Positions 35,940 to 48,720 are shown, counted from the first letter of the stretch. The stretch: 64,000 nucleotides of DNA from Turritopsis dohrnii (GCA_027922465.2 BQMF02000011.1:1798001-1862000), one strand, 5' to 3'. The notes: generated by a model from the letters alone, not told the origin. Numbers and translations: made by a program.

Positions 35940-37070
35940 CTAAAAAAAATGAACTGATAAATACATATGTATACGGTATTTCCTCCAATTAATCTGCGCT
36001 CATCCTCAATGCAAATAGATGAATTCCATGATGAAGTATACTGTTTCCGTCAAGAAGAGTAGACATTATAACTGTATTTCTCATTGATAAAGTATTTTAA
36101 TATCAAGGCCAAATTGTTCTACACTCATTCATATTAAAGTTAATATACACAACATCATTTGCCTAGCAACAATGGATTTATTAGTTTGTAATAAGAATTC
36201 TTAATGGGTAAAACTCTAAGGTCATTTGAATGAAACTTTTAGGAGTAAACGTGGTTTCAAAGCAAATGCAAACATGATATTTATCTTATCCATTCAATAA
36301 CTCTTTGAAGTCATAACCTTGTGCTTGCCTGGCAACTGTTCCACTCACTATAGTATCTGATGTGTCAATCCCATAGTTCATTAAAGGAGAGCATCTACTT
36401 CAATTAAACCTGAATCCAGACTGAAAAAGTCTAAAAAAAACTATATACAACATTGATTTTTGCCAATTGTTATCTTCCTTATCTCTGTCAGATCACATTG
36501 TGCAAGGAAACAACAAGTGTGTCCTGCAGACTTGACACGGAATGCAGTCAAAAAACCTACTACCATGCCAAAAATTCATTCAACACAAGAACTCTAGCAG
36601 AAGTCTCACAAAGCAATGAATGGACATTTTCAGCTTCCCTTTATCTGCACAATTTTATCAATGTTCATTGATATTTCAATGTACTTCACAAACATGACTG
36701 AGGGATGGGAATATATCTAAATTCTTAATTCTCTTGACAACTGAAAAGAACCAATTGGAAAAGCCTTTTGAGCAAGGGTTCTACAGTTACAGATAAGGGA
36801 AACACAAAAAAAGTTGAAGGGGATCTCACCATTAAAAAAGGAACCTTCTTCATGGAAAAACTGAGAACGATGAAATGCCTAGAGAGGGTAAGCCTCCTTG
36901 ATAACATTCCTGGTGTGGTATGACTTACAGGTGATTATGATAACAAACTGCTTTACTATTACAGTAGTATATATACCAGAAAGATCCTATTGGAAAATGA
37001 ACTGAGGGTTGTATTCTCATCTACATGAAATTCTCGTCAAAAAGTACGAAACATCATTGAAAGGCACCTA
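35940..37070. other. RNF141 upstream region, nothing recognised
   Basis: May contain the untranslated first exon of RNF141. A half copy of the CCGTATTTCCTC MITE end lies at 35,973-36,003. No other feature supported. Confidence 0.4.
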
Positions 37071-38029
37071 GGGAAAAATGCCGCATGTGATGTTTCAGGG
37101 GAAAAAAGCCGCACTTGATTTTATTTGTTTTTTGTAATGAAATACATGAAAAACTAATTAGATATGCTTTATCATCTATTTAACAACTATTTTTTTCAAT
37201 TAATATTTAAAATATTTGCTCCGATTTTTCATATTTCATACTTCAAAATTCACCATCAAATTGTTTGCAATATCAACTTCATATAGACTCGACTTCCTTT
37301 TGCCACTACAACCGCATGGTACGGTAAATCAATAGAAGCCGTGCTTCACGTAGCTATCAACACCATCTTGAAATCATCCAATAAATATTGCATCATAATC
37401 GTTATGCCGTATTACCGAAATTCATGCGGATTTTTTCCCCTCTCAAAAATTAGACTATGGGGGAAAAAAGCCGCAAAGTTCTCAAATATCGCAAATATCC
37501 CCTTGGGAGATTGATTCCCAAGAAAGAACATTCGAATGAGAGGACGTTCCCACAGTTGCTGATACAAAGGAAAGAAAAAAGACAATTATAATCAGAATAC
37601 AAGAAGTTTTGCTTACGAAGAATTTCTGTGGTGTGGAAACGGGCCTCTATGGTGTGGAAACCGGCCTTTATGTAGTTTTACAAGATATTTTACCTACGAA
37701 GTATTTATGTGGTGTGGAAAACGGCCTTTATGGTTCTCATGGACCGTAGTTTTCGAAAATTAATATAAATAAAGATGGCGTCTTAGAAAAGACGTAAAAA
37801 ACAATGCGTGGTTTTTTTTCCCTTTACTGCGGATTTTTTCCCCGATCTTCAGGATAAAAAAACCGCACAATCATTCTTACTTTTCTACAAAATAGATGCA
37901 TGAATATGTTAAAAAGATATACCAGTGTTTTGTTGTAACATATGTCTTTCACATTAACATGGTTAGAATTGTTTAACTGTAAACATAATGCAAATCAATA
38001 AAAAGTTTTAAAAAATGCGGCTTTTTTCC
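37071..38029. mobile_element. Element with GGGGAAAAAAGCCGCA repeats
   Basis: Imperfect inverted ends (AGGGAAAAATGCCGCAT and the complement of GGGGGAAAAAAGCCGCAT). About seven copies of a GGGGAAAAAAGCCGCA-like motif in both orientations are spread along it. Three tandem-like GGTGTGGAAACGGCCT segments lie at 37,630-37,730. No coding frame. Family unknown. Confidence 0.6.
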
Positions 38030-38336
38030 CCCAATCGACTATACTTGGCTTCTTTATGCAGCTCTAAATACTAGTGAAAGAAACATTTGATCAATAAACA
38101 ACTTGATGGTCATCCGAACTATGGTTAAAGATCAAAAGGAAGACATCCATGCATCTTTGCAGACTAGCTAGTTGTTGATACTTGTTTGCTTATCAGGAGG
38201 AGGTCACTCCTGACATGATGATGGAGGACTGAAACGGAGGTGAAGAGAGTGTATTAAAAGATTCCATGATATTTCTCCCTGATGATGATGACGATACTGC
38301 TAATTTATAAAATCGAATGAAATAGAAAACCACTAA

Positions 38337-39618
38337 TAGAGTGCCTGCTCCTCTTACAGCTATGTGCCGCTCACCGCTAACTTTGAGTTTGATAGTGTAT
38401 TTCCTTCATTTAAAGATAACAAATCAAACAAAACTTCTTGTTATTTGAAAGTATATGCATTCAGCTATCATAACAGAAAGTTTCCAAGTGAATTGGCAAA
38501 TACTTGCTGATTAATAGAATAAACTCTAACACCGGGTAGCGATCATCATGAAGAAATTTATTTAAAATGGCTTGTTCGAAAAATAAATACTTCAAAATTC
38601 AATGTCATAAATAACGGAATAGATGGATTCCTTGATATTCCTCTACCTACCAGCATCTGAGATTTTATCCACACAAACAGTTTTCTTGTATATATCGTGT
38701 ACGTGATATCATCCAAATCATCCAAAGTTTACAGTAAGGTAATTCAGTAACCAGGTGTCCTTTCTCGGCTATAGCAACACAAATTGTTCTTGTTAGCACT
38801 GATTTCAGCTTGATTATTCAAGCAGTTAAATTTTTCACATAAACATTCAATTAGCGGCAAATCCTGTGTTGATAATATCACCCATAGACTCATCATTCAA
38901 GAAACGTGAGTGAAATTTCTTTTGTAAAACGTTTCACCCAAAGGACGCATTGTCATTATTTTTGTTTCCTTCACGCGTGGGTGAATCATTTATATATAAA
39001 AGTCAGACTTTGATTCGAAAAATGTTATATATAATAATGGGTGACCATAATCATTACTTAGAAAAATTTAGTATGATTGTGCTGCGATAATTACTTTTTT
39101 ATAGGTCTCTCTGCACGCTCACAATAGTGTAATTTCCAACACATGTATAGATTTTCTTGCAATCAAAAGTTGACTTGATGAGACAGCACTATTGTTTTCT
39201 AAAAAAACTTCACTAGTAAAAATATGGCTGCCTTCGATTTGTAAACAGTAACGACATGCATTTTTATAAGCCTGTGGTTGTCTTATTATCTGCAGTGCAG
39301 AAGTAAAGGAGGAAAGCTTGTATATATAAATTGAGAGAAAAGGGTTTGAACTGCTATCATGAACACTAAATTCCATACAATTTTGTTATTTGCATCACTT
39401 TTGATGAACGTGAAATTAGTTAGCGGAAAGACGAACAAGTTAGCGGAAAGAGGAACATCACCCCGATGATGTTTGAAATTACTATTTGTCATCAAGTTTT
39501 TATTCTCCTTGTTTGTTCTTGTTGATTTGAAATCTAGAATTGTGGTGCTAAATCTATTTAGCTGCATTTTCATGTTTGCATTGACAAATTTTGCAGCATT
39601 ATAATTAGGCACTCTCTA
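38337..39618. mobile_element. Second copy of the TA-flanked GAGTGCC element (inverted)
   Basis: Matches 497-2258 in reverse orientation and preserves the site of the nested MITE uninterrupted (near 38,350-38,358). The right terminus lacks about 24 bp of the inverted repeat found in the first copy and reads GGCACTCTCTA. The two copies differ at many positions, so both are old. Confidence 0.85.
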
Positions 39619-39859
39619 CAGTCGACAATAAAAAAAGGAGCCAAATGAAAATATATTACAGGAGGAACAACCAGAAAGAAACATGTTTCTCCTCTTTCAT
39701 GAGCGGTCATGGAGTAAAGAAATTATTATTATGTGATTTATTCAAAGAAGAAGGAAGTGACAGTAAAATAGCTAAAGGTAGAACCTTCACACAAAACTGA
39801 GGAGGAGGAGAGCCAAATCCTGTTAAATAAACCACACGATAAATGTTGTTTAAGTTTAG

Positions 39860-40861
39860 ATCTACTATGGCGCGCCAAAAGGAGCTTTATTCCCAACGTA
39901 TCGAGTATGATACTATGGAACCAAATTTAATACTACAGGTGACTAATTATAATACTTTAATACGAATTTATTATGAAGAGCAGCGATTTAAATGAAAGGA
40001 ACAAAATATAATACTGAAAAACAATTATGATAGTATCGTCTGTTGTCCTTAAAACTAACTTATCCAATATTATACCATCGTATTGTTGTTTTATAAAACT
40101 TCGGTCTAAAGGTCTAGAATAGGTTTGACTCGGTTAACAAAATCTATACGTTTTGTTTTGAGCGAAATGTTCTGGCTGCTTTCACTTCGTTAAAAATCAA
40201 GATGGCCAGAGAAGGAACTAGTAACTTCTCTGACCAATTTGGTTAAGGCTGCGAAAAGAATGCCAATATTAAGTGATGAAACAAAAACAGTGAACCAAAC
40301 ACTTAGACGCCTTTATACTAGTGGCAATAGGGTGGTGGTGGATGTGGTAGTGAAGAGGAGGGAGAAGGAGATAGCAGAAGCACATGCAGTAGCAGCAACA
40401 ATGGATTAACTGGAAGTGGTCTTTAAAAAGGCGCAAGAAAACCACAAAATTTAACAGCCACAGCTGTTTGGGGTTCACCTCTGGAACGTACATGTTTGGG
40501 TAATTAAGTTCATAACAGGTCTATTCACGTGACCTTAGAAAGTAGACCTAAGTCTTATAAATAAACATACTTATAGAAACAATGGATAGTATTATAATCA
40601 TGAACAAAGTCTCTTATATTTAACATATTTATATACTGTTATAATCACGTTACGCATCAACCATTCTTTTACTGTAGTTTTATAATCATCAACATAGTAT
40701 TATATTGGTTCAAGATAGTAATATATAATTAATAGTAATATATAGTAATATATAGCTAGTAATATATAATTGCTGATTGATAGCTAGTATTATAATCAAT
40801 CAGAAGGCTAAAATAAACTAGAATAGTAATAAAGCTCCTTTTGGCGCGCCATCATCTACTA
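39860..40861. mobile_element. 986 bp element with GGCGCGCC palindromic ends and 8 bp target duplication
   Basis: Termini TGGCGCGCCAAAAGGAGC and complement (39,868-40,853), with ATCTACTA on both sides (39,860-39,867; 40,854-40,861). An 8 bp duplication suggests the hAT group. The interior is AT-rich with many TATAATACT-like motifs and no transposase. A degenerate end is seen at 49,350-49,372 (CCTTTTGGCACACCAT). Confidence 0.85.
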
Positions 40862-41126
40862 AATCCTACTAAATTGAATAGTTATGAATTAATGCTTACT
40901 TCTAGAGAGTGACAATTTCTTGCTTCTGATGTGGAATTCTCTTTCGTCGAAGCTTCATTCTTCTTCCTCCTTCCCAAAAATTGATTTTGTTCAAAATTAT
41001 GTTTTGAAGTTTAAAGCGATGACCAATAACAATACGTCATGTAAAATGGCAGAGAAATTTTAAAAGAAGCGCGGTAAAAGAGTTTTTAGAATTAAACTTT
41101 TTGTTTTTAAATGCTCTTTTTATGTA

Positions 41127-41948
41127 TAAAGGCTGAAATACACGATCATTTTAAAATGATAAATGACAAATGATAATTTTTTTAATCCTTTAAAAAATGA
41201 TTAGAACATCTGTTTACACGATCATTTATGATTACAACATTTTTCTAAAAGTTCTATGGTAAAAGAGTAATTTTCAGTCATGAACTCCGGTGGCAGCAAA
41301 CGTAGTTGTTGCTGTTATGTCCAAATGACGAAAGAGGAAAAAAGAAAGGCAGAAACGAAGATTTGGGTGAAACCTTGGCTTCAAAAACGAACTTCTTAGG
41401 AATTTATAACACGCTTGTGAGGAATTTCAAGCAAGAGATCATTATGAATATTCAGAGTTGTTAAGAATTTCGCCGGAAAATTTTGAAGAAATATGAAGTT
41501 TAATGAGTCCTTCTATCGAGAAACATTCCACAGTAATGCGCGATACTCTTTCCTCTTTGGTCCTTACGTTTGTAATTTGTGGACGAAACATTCCACAAAA
41601 GCTCCTGTTCCTGCCACAAATTAATAAATTGGACAGTTGATGCTAAGTTAACCAGCGACATGTTTATTTTATATGCAGACTCTATCACTTTGTTTTTCTC
41701 CTTCATAATCTGCAAAAAAACTCATCGCGTGACTATACTAAAGTGAGTAAAACAATAGAACTGACGTAATTCAATAGAGAAATTCCATCATTTTTTAAAT
41801 GAAAACTCAAACATGTTTGAGTTATCATTTTTAAATGACAGTTGAAAATGACGGGTACTATTCGTCATTTTTTGAGCGTTTAGACGATCAGTTTTCAATG
41901 ATCATTTAAAAAATGTCATTTTAAAATGATCGTGTATTTTAGCCTTAA
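41127..41948 (+). mobile_element. Decayed PIF/Harbinger transposon
   Basis: An 816 bp element (41,130-41,945) with ends AGGCTGAAATACACGATCAT and complement, flanked by TAA. Plus-strand remains of a Harbinger transposase N-terminal part are readable at about 41,330-41,600 (RDHYEYSELLRISPENFEE, then TVMRDTLSSLVL). They are broken by a TGA and at least one frameshift, and the DDE catalytic part is missing. It is an internally deleted, inactive copy. Confidence 0.8.
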
Positions 41949-41951
41949 GTA

Positions 41952-42610
41952 ATGCACATTAATGTGAAGTTGAGATTTTTTTATTCCTTGGCTCCAAAAC
42001 ATTTAATTCAAAGCTACATACCGTCTCAACCCAATCTTCTTCGGAACTTCCGGACGGCTATCCAATTTCTATCCGGCCTTTGGAGCTTGACGAGAAGAAG
42101 TTCATGGTATATATATAAAATACATAACTGTCTTACAAATAATAAGTTTAATTACATGCAGTTTACTCCTGTCGTAACTATTGATCCGTTCTGTAATCCA
42201 CAATTGTACAATTTATTTCATGAGAGAAAAGTTCGTTTAATTTTTCGAGCTGCTAATGTTAGATTACAATCTCTCTTTCGTTTTAAAGATAGAATGCCTA
42301 AGTTATTACAATCTGAAATTGTTTATTGATACAAGTGTGGCTGCAATGCTTCTTATAATGGCAAAACCAAACCCAAAGATTTTTGTGAGCATCTATATAT
42401 TTCTCATAAAGATAAAGTCTCTACAAACCCAACAATTATACCCCAGTCTTAGAACATTCATTATTTTGTGACATCTCTTCTTCTTTTGATGATTTCAAAA
42501 TGTTGACACGTGAGTCCAATAACTTCAAACTCACACTGAAGGAGAGTCTCTTTTAATAAACCATGACAAACCTCATTCAACCTATGATGCCGCTTGAATT
42601 ATTTTTAATT
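41952..42610 (+). mobile_element. Second Penelope-like element fragment (GIY-YIG part)
   Basis: A frame at 41,952-42,329 continues after an in-frame TGA. It has the linker typical of Penelope elements (LQSLFRFKDRMPKLLQSE, then YKCGCNASYNGKT, EHLYISHKDK) and, after another frameshift, a distal part with LTLKESLLINHDKP. It differs clearly from the copy at 17,096 (different linker and finger), so it is another lineage. Inactive. It directly adjoins the Harbinger copy. Confidence 0.75.
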
Positions 42611-42642
42611 AATTTGATAGTTTTTGATTAGTTTTTTTTGTC

Positions 42643-42986
42643 GAAGTGGATATTCGTCCGCACTTTTATTATTATTTATATAATAAAAGTGCGGACGAAT
42701 AATTTTGAAGTTATTCGTCCACACTAATTTTACGGCATACAATGTGTTAGCGTTCTTTCATAACTTTTAACAGATTCTTCTAATTCCGCAATTGTAAAAA
42801 ACTGAACCCCTGTCGCAATCTCTTTCACTATAGTGCAATCTTATTCACAAGCTATACCATTCTAAGCACTTTAAATATATTTAAATTATCTTCTAACGGA
42901 TTTTATGGCACTCACTAAAGGTGCGGACGAATAACTTCAAAATTATTTGTCCACACTTTATAAAAGTGCGGACGAATATCCACAGC
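42643..42986. mobile_element. MITE with GTGGATATTCGTCCGCAC ends
   Basis: Inverted ends GTGGATATTCGTCCGCACTT and complement, about 345 bp long. The AAAGTGCGGACGAATA motif is repeated internally in both orientations at each end. Oligo-T flanks hide the target duplication. Confidence 0.8.
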
Positions 42987-43147
42987 GTTTTTTTGTACCG
43001 TCTATCGTCCTAACTTCGGACATCCTTCCAAACTTCAGACATAAAAATACCGCAAAATACAAACCACATACAAAAGTCCATACTGTACTGTGAATTAAAC
43101 TATAAATCTAAAACTTGTCATAACTAAACTTAACAAAAATGAAACAC

Positions 43148-44659
43148 TTAAGGATAGTCATCACCCCTTGCTGCATGTTTTCAGTTTTGTGTCCATAACT
43201 TTTGATGTGGTTATTTTTTCATCAACAAAGTATATATTTTTGAAAACCTTATAAAATATATATAATTTTATTTTCAATATATTTAGTTTTAAAAAGTTAT
43301 TGTGGATAAGGGCATTTTGAAAAGGCTTAATTTCTAGGAGCTCCACGGACCCTTTGAAAATATTTTCTGCAACATTTTTATGTTATTGTGTTCTACATTT
43401 ACTAATTTAAAAAACGTTACTACAGTTTTTCGAAACAAGTCCTAGTTCTGACGAAATAAAAGATTTATGAAAAGCACGTTAAAATAGCCTTTCCTTGACT
43501 TTCTCCCTTCATCGCAGAGCGAATATTTGCTTAAAGAAAAAATTGTAGTAACGTTTTTTGTTCTTATAAACCTATTCTTTCAATTGCAAAAAACTACGTA
43601 ACGATACCTCCATCGTAGGGGTTTTTGGAGGTATTTAAAGACAGATAGTTAACGCAAAAATACTTATCAAGAAAACGTCTTCCAAAGAAATTCCATTTTG
43701 CGATCCGTTGAATAAACAACTTTACAAAAGAAACAATAGCTGTTATTTGCTTTACATGAATAATAACTTTACTATTAAAAGAGAACATAGTTCTTGTAAA
43801 CATGCTGAATAGGTTCTGTAAACGAATTGCAGTAAACATGAAATGAAATACCACTAAATTTAAAATATTGTACCAAATGATAAATTTTTATAGCATCATA
43901 TACATTTTCAGAAAGCTCTCTGAAAGCTTTATCTTTTAATGAAATAAAAAAAAAATTGATTTTTTTTCGATTACAGAGGTGGTGACCAGCGCTGCAAATA
44001 ATTTTTTTACACCAGCCGGTCATCGTGATCATTAAAATTCAAAATCTGCCGGTCACATGGCTATATTGCCGGTCAAATCAAACTTGAAAAATGTAAACAT
44101 TCCATTTCACTGTTATTGTAAAGGGAGCTGGAGACTAAGAGGCTTTTTAATTTCATTGAATAACATGAAAACGAGTCCTGCTGGTACCACTTATGTTTTC
44201 ATATTCTTTCGTTAGGTGAACAATAGAATTCATATAACGAAGGAAATTTCAAAATTACCTTAGCAACGGTGGCCGTTTTCTCTAGCAACAAAAAATTGAT
44301 GAATAATCGATTAATATACCTAAGTTATCCTTCGTTGTCAATTGAGCACGGAAACTAATATAATAAGTTGAGCATGTTTTAGTTCATATAAATAGTTGAG
44401 CATGTTTTTAAAGAGTATCTTCGCGCGTGATTAAAAGCGCGTCTTGCCTAACTATAGGAGCGTTATAGCGATCGCTATCCCTTGCTATCAAGCAATCATC
44501 GTATTTCACAAAATCTGATGGTCCTTGCGTTTCAATAAAATTAATTCTGACCGGTCAAGTTGATCAGCCATAAGAAAAATCACATGATCAAGTGCCTTAT
44601 ATTGCCGGTCATTGACCGCTGACCGCCCGTTATTTGCAGCGCTGGGTGACTATCCTTAA
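43148..44659. mobile_element. TTAA-flanked element interrupted by a hAT-like MITE
   Basis: Ends GGATAGTCA(TCA)CC and complement (43,152-44,655), flanked by TTAA, a target used by Kolobok and piggyBac groups. Its right arm is split by the element at 43,987-44,644. An internal inverted pair (AACGTTACTACA, 43,413 and complement near 43,546) is present. No transposase. Confidence 0.65.
43981..44650. mobile_element. hAT-like MITE with CAGCGCTGCAAATAA ends
   Basis: A 658 bp element (43,987-44,644) with ends CAGCGCTGCAAATAA and complement, and GCCGGTCA repeats just inside each end. GGTGAC stands on both sides, matching the broken arm of the host element. Six rather than eight shared bases are visible. 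Confidence 0.8.
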
Positions 44660-45559
44660 ATTAGTTGACTGTACCCTTGAGACGAACGTGATTTACAATT
44701 ACTATGCGTTTAAAGGCAAATATATGGATAATTGTCCACGGACCGGACCGGATCAGTTCGCAGGACAATAGACCACATGAAAATATTACGTAATAATTAT
44801 CCGAAGTGGATATTCCCCTTAAGGCTCTATTTAAACAACAGATCTATCAGAATTCACGCAGATGTTTCAGGTAGCACATATGTATTGTGTTCTTAGGCAT
44901 TTTGAAGCAATTTCTGAAGAATCTCTAAAAAGCGCATTTTACTTTTTAAGTAATGGAATTTTAGAAGACATCAATGAAAGTCCTGGGAAGGAAGTGATAT
45001 TTGAGAGCTTATGCAACTGCAATTCTAGGCGGCGGTGTGAACCAGATGATGGGAAATTCAAGGAGATCATGAAATAACGTTGCAGATACAAAAGTAATGA
45101 ATTTACCGTAGCCGTAGAACATACGCAGCAGGTGCTCATTGTAGAGAAGAGTATTGTAAAATCATCATACGCAATTGATTAATATCAAAGAAAAAAATGT
45201 AAACAAAACATTTCGCTAAATGATATTCAATGCTTGGTTCTCTGGTTACCTGGTTCTCATTACAGATAAAAGATGCAATAGTTATTTCAAAAGTTAATAC
45301 AAATAGAAACCGTCTGCTATAATACTATTTTAAGTTGTTCTCGTTATTTTCAAATCACTTATTTTCTACACGCTTATTTACGCTTCACGCTGACTTTATT
45401 GCGTTTGAACACATTATTTTATCAGCTTTATCTAATATTTTAGTATTTATTGTGACTTGGTTTGATTGGTTATGTACATTTCGTTTACCAGACAGGTCTG
45501 TTTATTTAGCGTGTCCGAAGTTTAGAAGGATGTCCGAAATTATTTACTTTTTTTGACAC

Positions 45560-45799
45560 CTTAGTTTATATCTCTTGACAATTTTTTTTTTGTTTTATTT
45601 TTATGGCGCGATGAAAGGCTACTAATACTAACTTTCATAAAATAATACCAAGTTTTAAAAAACACAAACTTGAAAAATTAAAAAATATTTAGTAGTAACT
45701 TTTGGTAAAAAATACAAATTCTGTGAATCGTTGCAGTTGCTTCGCATACCCAACACATGTTTAAACACTGTGTAGATGAGGCCTTATTACTTTTAGACC
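45560..45799. other. AT-rich spacer
   Basis: Low-complexity AT-rich DNA between the nest and the BEL/Pao remnant. Nothing recognised. Confidence 0.4.
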
Positions 45800-45801
45800 A
45801 C

Positions 45802-47456
45802 TCATGGTGTTGCTAGCGAGAAGTATGTTTGATTTTGGACCCCTTGTAGAAAATTACTCAATAAGTTTGCCACCATATGTCCAGCTATTAGCTCCAAGTG
45901 GGGTATGGATGTTTCTCTTTTGGAGATTCTTGATTTTGCTGTCAGTAATCCAATACTTGCTCCATCAGAGTGATGATCAACAATGTAAATAACAGCCCAA
46001 CATCCTTCTTTGCTTGCATCTCCAAAACCATGAATTTCAATGTTAGAGATCTTTTGATTTATTCTTGTGATACTTCGAAGAATCTTAATAAAATCAGGAA
46101 GTGAGGCTAGCCACAATAACCATTTCTTTTCCAAGTCTTCTCCAAGTGCTTTATCCCATGGTGATTTAAGGTCGCAAACTATACGGTAAAGTTGCTTTGC
46201 AAGTAACATCCTTGGAGATGCAATACCAAGTGGATCATATACAGATGCCATTGCTTTGAGCATTCTTCTTTTAGTCTTTTCTAAAGTTTCTTTGCACTTT
46301 CGAAAGTCTACCCCTAGTTTCTTCATGCTTGTTCCTAAAGACTCTTAGGAGTCTTGGTTTCTTCATCCTTTGTTCTAACGTGAGATTTTGCAAATGTTAG
46401 AGTTGAATAATTCTCTGTAGCTTGGATTGGTAAAGATGCTTCTAAGCTAGGAAGGTTGGAGTGCCATATGTGCGAAGTAAAACCTGCCTCAGCAAATACT
46501 TGGATTGAAGTATCCTCACTAGTTGTGCTTCCTCTTCAGTCTCTCCACCAGATGTCAAATCATCCACGTAAAGATATCATCTAATATTTCTTTGATCACA
46601 TCCTGTAATTCTGGTTCAATATCGTTTTTTAGATAAGATTGTAGATGTTGGATGAGAGTTCCAGCTAATATGAATGGACTTGATCCACAACCAAACGGCA
46701 ATTTCTCAGAGAATCTCAGAGCAATAACTTCAAAGTTAACTAGATACTTGAAAAATCGGAGTAAAATCGGAACACATCTCGATCCTTCTCTTCGATGCCT
46801 ATTTGCAGGAACATTTTTTTGATATCTCTTAGCAAGGCTACTGATTTCATACGCATTCTCGACAGGACATCGTGAAGTAATGACTGTAATGGTGGTTCAA
46901 TGTGAAGACAGTCATTGAGTGTAAAATTACCGCTGCTCTCCTTAGATGAAGCATCAAAAACAATCCTCATTTTGGTCGTCTCGGCATCTTCTCGAATAAC
47001 TGCTCTATGTGGCATATAGTAGATCCTTTCACCAGTTAGTTGATCAGGCAAAATTTCAAGTACATCTGATTCAAGCTGTTCTTGCATAATACTGTGATAT
47101 TGAGAAAGAACTTTGGGTTGTTGCTTCAATTTTCTCAGCAAGCTTTGAAGTCGCCCCATTGCTGTAGCCTTGTTGTTGTTAAGCTCTGGATGATTGCCTT
47201 TCCAAGGTAATCCTGTAGAATATGTTCCATCTTCTTTTCTACTTAGCTGTTCTTTGAATTCTTTGTACACATGTTCTTGTTCATTTTCATCTCTGTCATC
47301 TAAGCCAAGGACATATAAACTGTACAGCTGTTTGTAGTCATCTTGTGAGGTGTTTGTGAAATAGGCAAGATCCGAAGTCTCATATCCTGGTCCCATCAGT
47401 GTCCATCCAAATAAGGTTTTCTCTTCTATAGGTGTTCCTATCTTTCCAGCTATCAA
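45802..47456 (-). pseudogene. BEL/Pao pol fragments (protease end, RT, RNase H start)
   Basis: The first block (47,456-46,740) has the typical post-protease GWTLMGP stretch, the linker GLPWKGNHPELNNNKATA, then RT motifs YYMPHRAVIRED, RIVFDASSKE and LLRDIKKMFLQI. The gap region to 46,330 carries the catalytic YVDD (near 46,570) in another frame. The last block (46,326-45,802) has SVYDPLGIASP and GFGDASKEG, marks of the BEL/Pao RT-RNase H junction. At least two frameshifts and stops make it non-functional. Confidence 0.85.
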
Positions 47457-47952
47457 TCCACTTGTTCACATTCACTGCATCAATGTCTTTCTGAGTTGCA
47501 GTAGGTGCAAAATATCCGTTTCACATTTTTGTTGTGAGCATTGAAGCCTTTTACTTTTGGCAACACTCCATTCCTATTTCCATTAGTTGGTAAATCTGGC
47601 TTTTCTGGGTTTAGTGTAGTATAGCCTCTGAGTTCTTCTAAAAGTCTCTCAAAGTTCCATTGCTGCCAATCAGGGTCGGTCCTGATAAGGTCCACTTTAG
47701 TTGGACCGAGCTTGTCTAAAGTTTGTCGAACCAGAATTTGTAATGTATTATAGGTAGATTTGCTATTTGTTGCCCATGTGCGTGAATAACTTCAGAGGTC
47801 TTTCCATACTTCTGCAACAGAAGTTTTTTTGCTTTCTGGTACCCATTTTCCATAAATGGTAGTCCTGCAATTTCCAGTTTGGGTTGTGATGACAGAAGCT
47901 CTTGTAAGTAGGAAAACTTTGTGATTGGTGCATAATGTTTGTTCTTATCTAT

Positions 47953-48516
47953 TTATTCTGTGAATTGTTCCCAGAAACGTATCCAGTCTGTGAATGTTCC
48001 ATCAAATTTAGCAATCTGCAACTTCGGGAATTTGGCCTTTTGTTCTTGTTCAGTTTGTTGTTTCATCCTCTTCTCTTCCATGTCTAACTCAAACTTCTTG
48101 CGACGTTCAAATCTTTCTTCTTTTTCCTGTCTTTTCTGTTCATTTTGTCTTTCTTCTTCTTCCATTTTTCTTTGCTTCTCAAGGTGTTCCTTTTTCATGT
48201 CTTGATTGGTGAAATAATCTTCAATGTCTTCTAATAGTGCTTCATAAAGACCTAGTTTCTTCTCTTCTCCCAATGACCATTGAAGAACTTCTTCTGTCTC
48301 ACTCCCTTGTGTAAGTTTCAGCTCACTGATCTCAGATATCGTTTGATATGATTCATCTAATTTTGATTGGAACTGCTCTTTTAACCGTTTGATCTTCCTC
48401 TCACTTTTTGTCAATATTACTTGGAAGACCTGACACTTTAAATTGTGTAGTAACTGGTGTTTCACCGTCAATTGATCATTTAGAACATCAAGTTCAGGTG
48501 CTTTCTTTGGAGTCAT
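47953..48516 (-). pseudogene. BEL/Pao gag fragment
   Basis: A 187-codon frame. The first third is helical. Then comes a long Glu/Lys/Arg-rich stretch (KEHLEKQRKMEEEERQ) likely to form a coiled coil, then the conserved LQIAKFDGTFTDWIRFWEQF motif that opens the DUF1759 domain of BEL/Pao gag proteins. The frame breaks right after it; the rest is scattered downstream. Confidence 0.85.
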
Positions 48517-48720
48517 GATGTTTGATTAGTGGTAATTATGACCAAAGATATTTATAGTCAGTAACAGCGACAGTATCACCAAAAATTGATACTAACAGCG
48601 ACAGTATCACCAGATTGATAGTCAGTTGTATCATGTGAATTCCAGTAGTATCCTGGCAGGGTCTCCACTTTGTGTAGAAAATTAAGAGTCTACACAATAA
48701 GTATGTTTTCTATTTCATGT

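Larger units (their letters stand above)
43014..45538. repeat. Pair of 28 bp inverted repeats around a 2.5 kb nest
   Basis: CTTCGGACATCCTTC-type arms at 43,014-43,041 and 45,511-45,538 are inverted and about 85% alike. They may be the ends of an old element that later received the TTAA element. The interior shows no coding capacity. Confidence 0.45.
45800..48720 (-). mobile_element. BEL/Pao LTR retrotransposon remnant
   Basis: Minus-strand gag and pol pieces lie in the right order: gag with a charged coiled coil (48,516-47,953), zinc-knuckle-like region (47,695-47,480), protease-to-RT (47,456-46,740), RT core (about 46,739-46,400), then the BEL/Pao-specific RNase H region (46,326-45,802). 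Integrase, envelope and 3' LTR are missing, and frameshifts separate the blocks. A two-unit tandem repeat (CAGCGACAGTATCACCA) lies near 48,566-48,620 in the presumed leader. It is an inactive old copy. Confidence 0.9.

Noticed and set aside
47939..48205. Plus-strand serine/cysteine-rich frame
   Set aside because: Shadow of the Glu/Lys-rich gag coiled coil on the minus strand.
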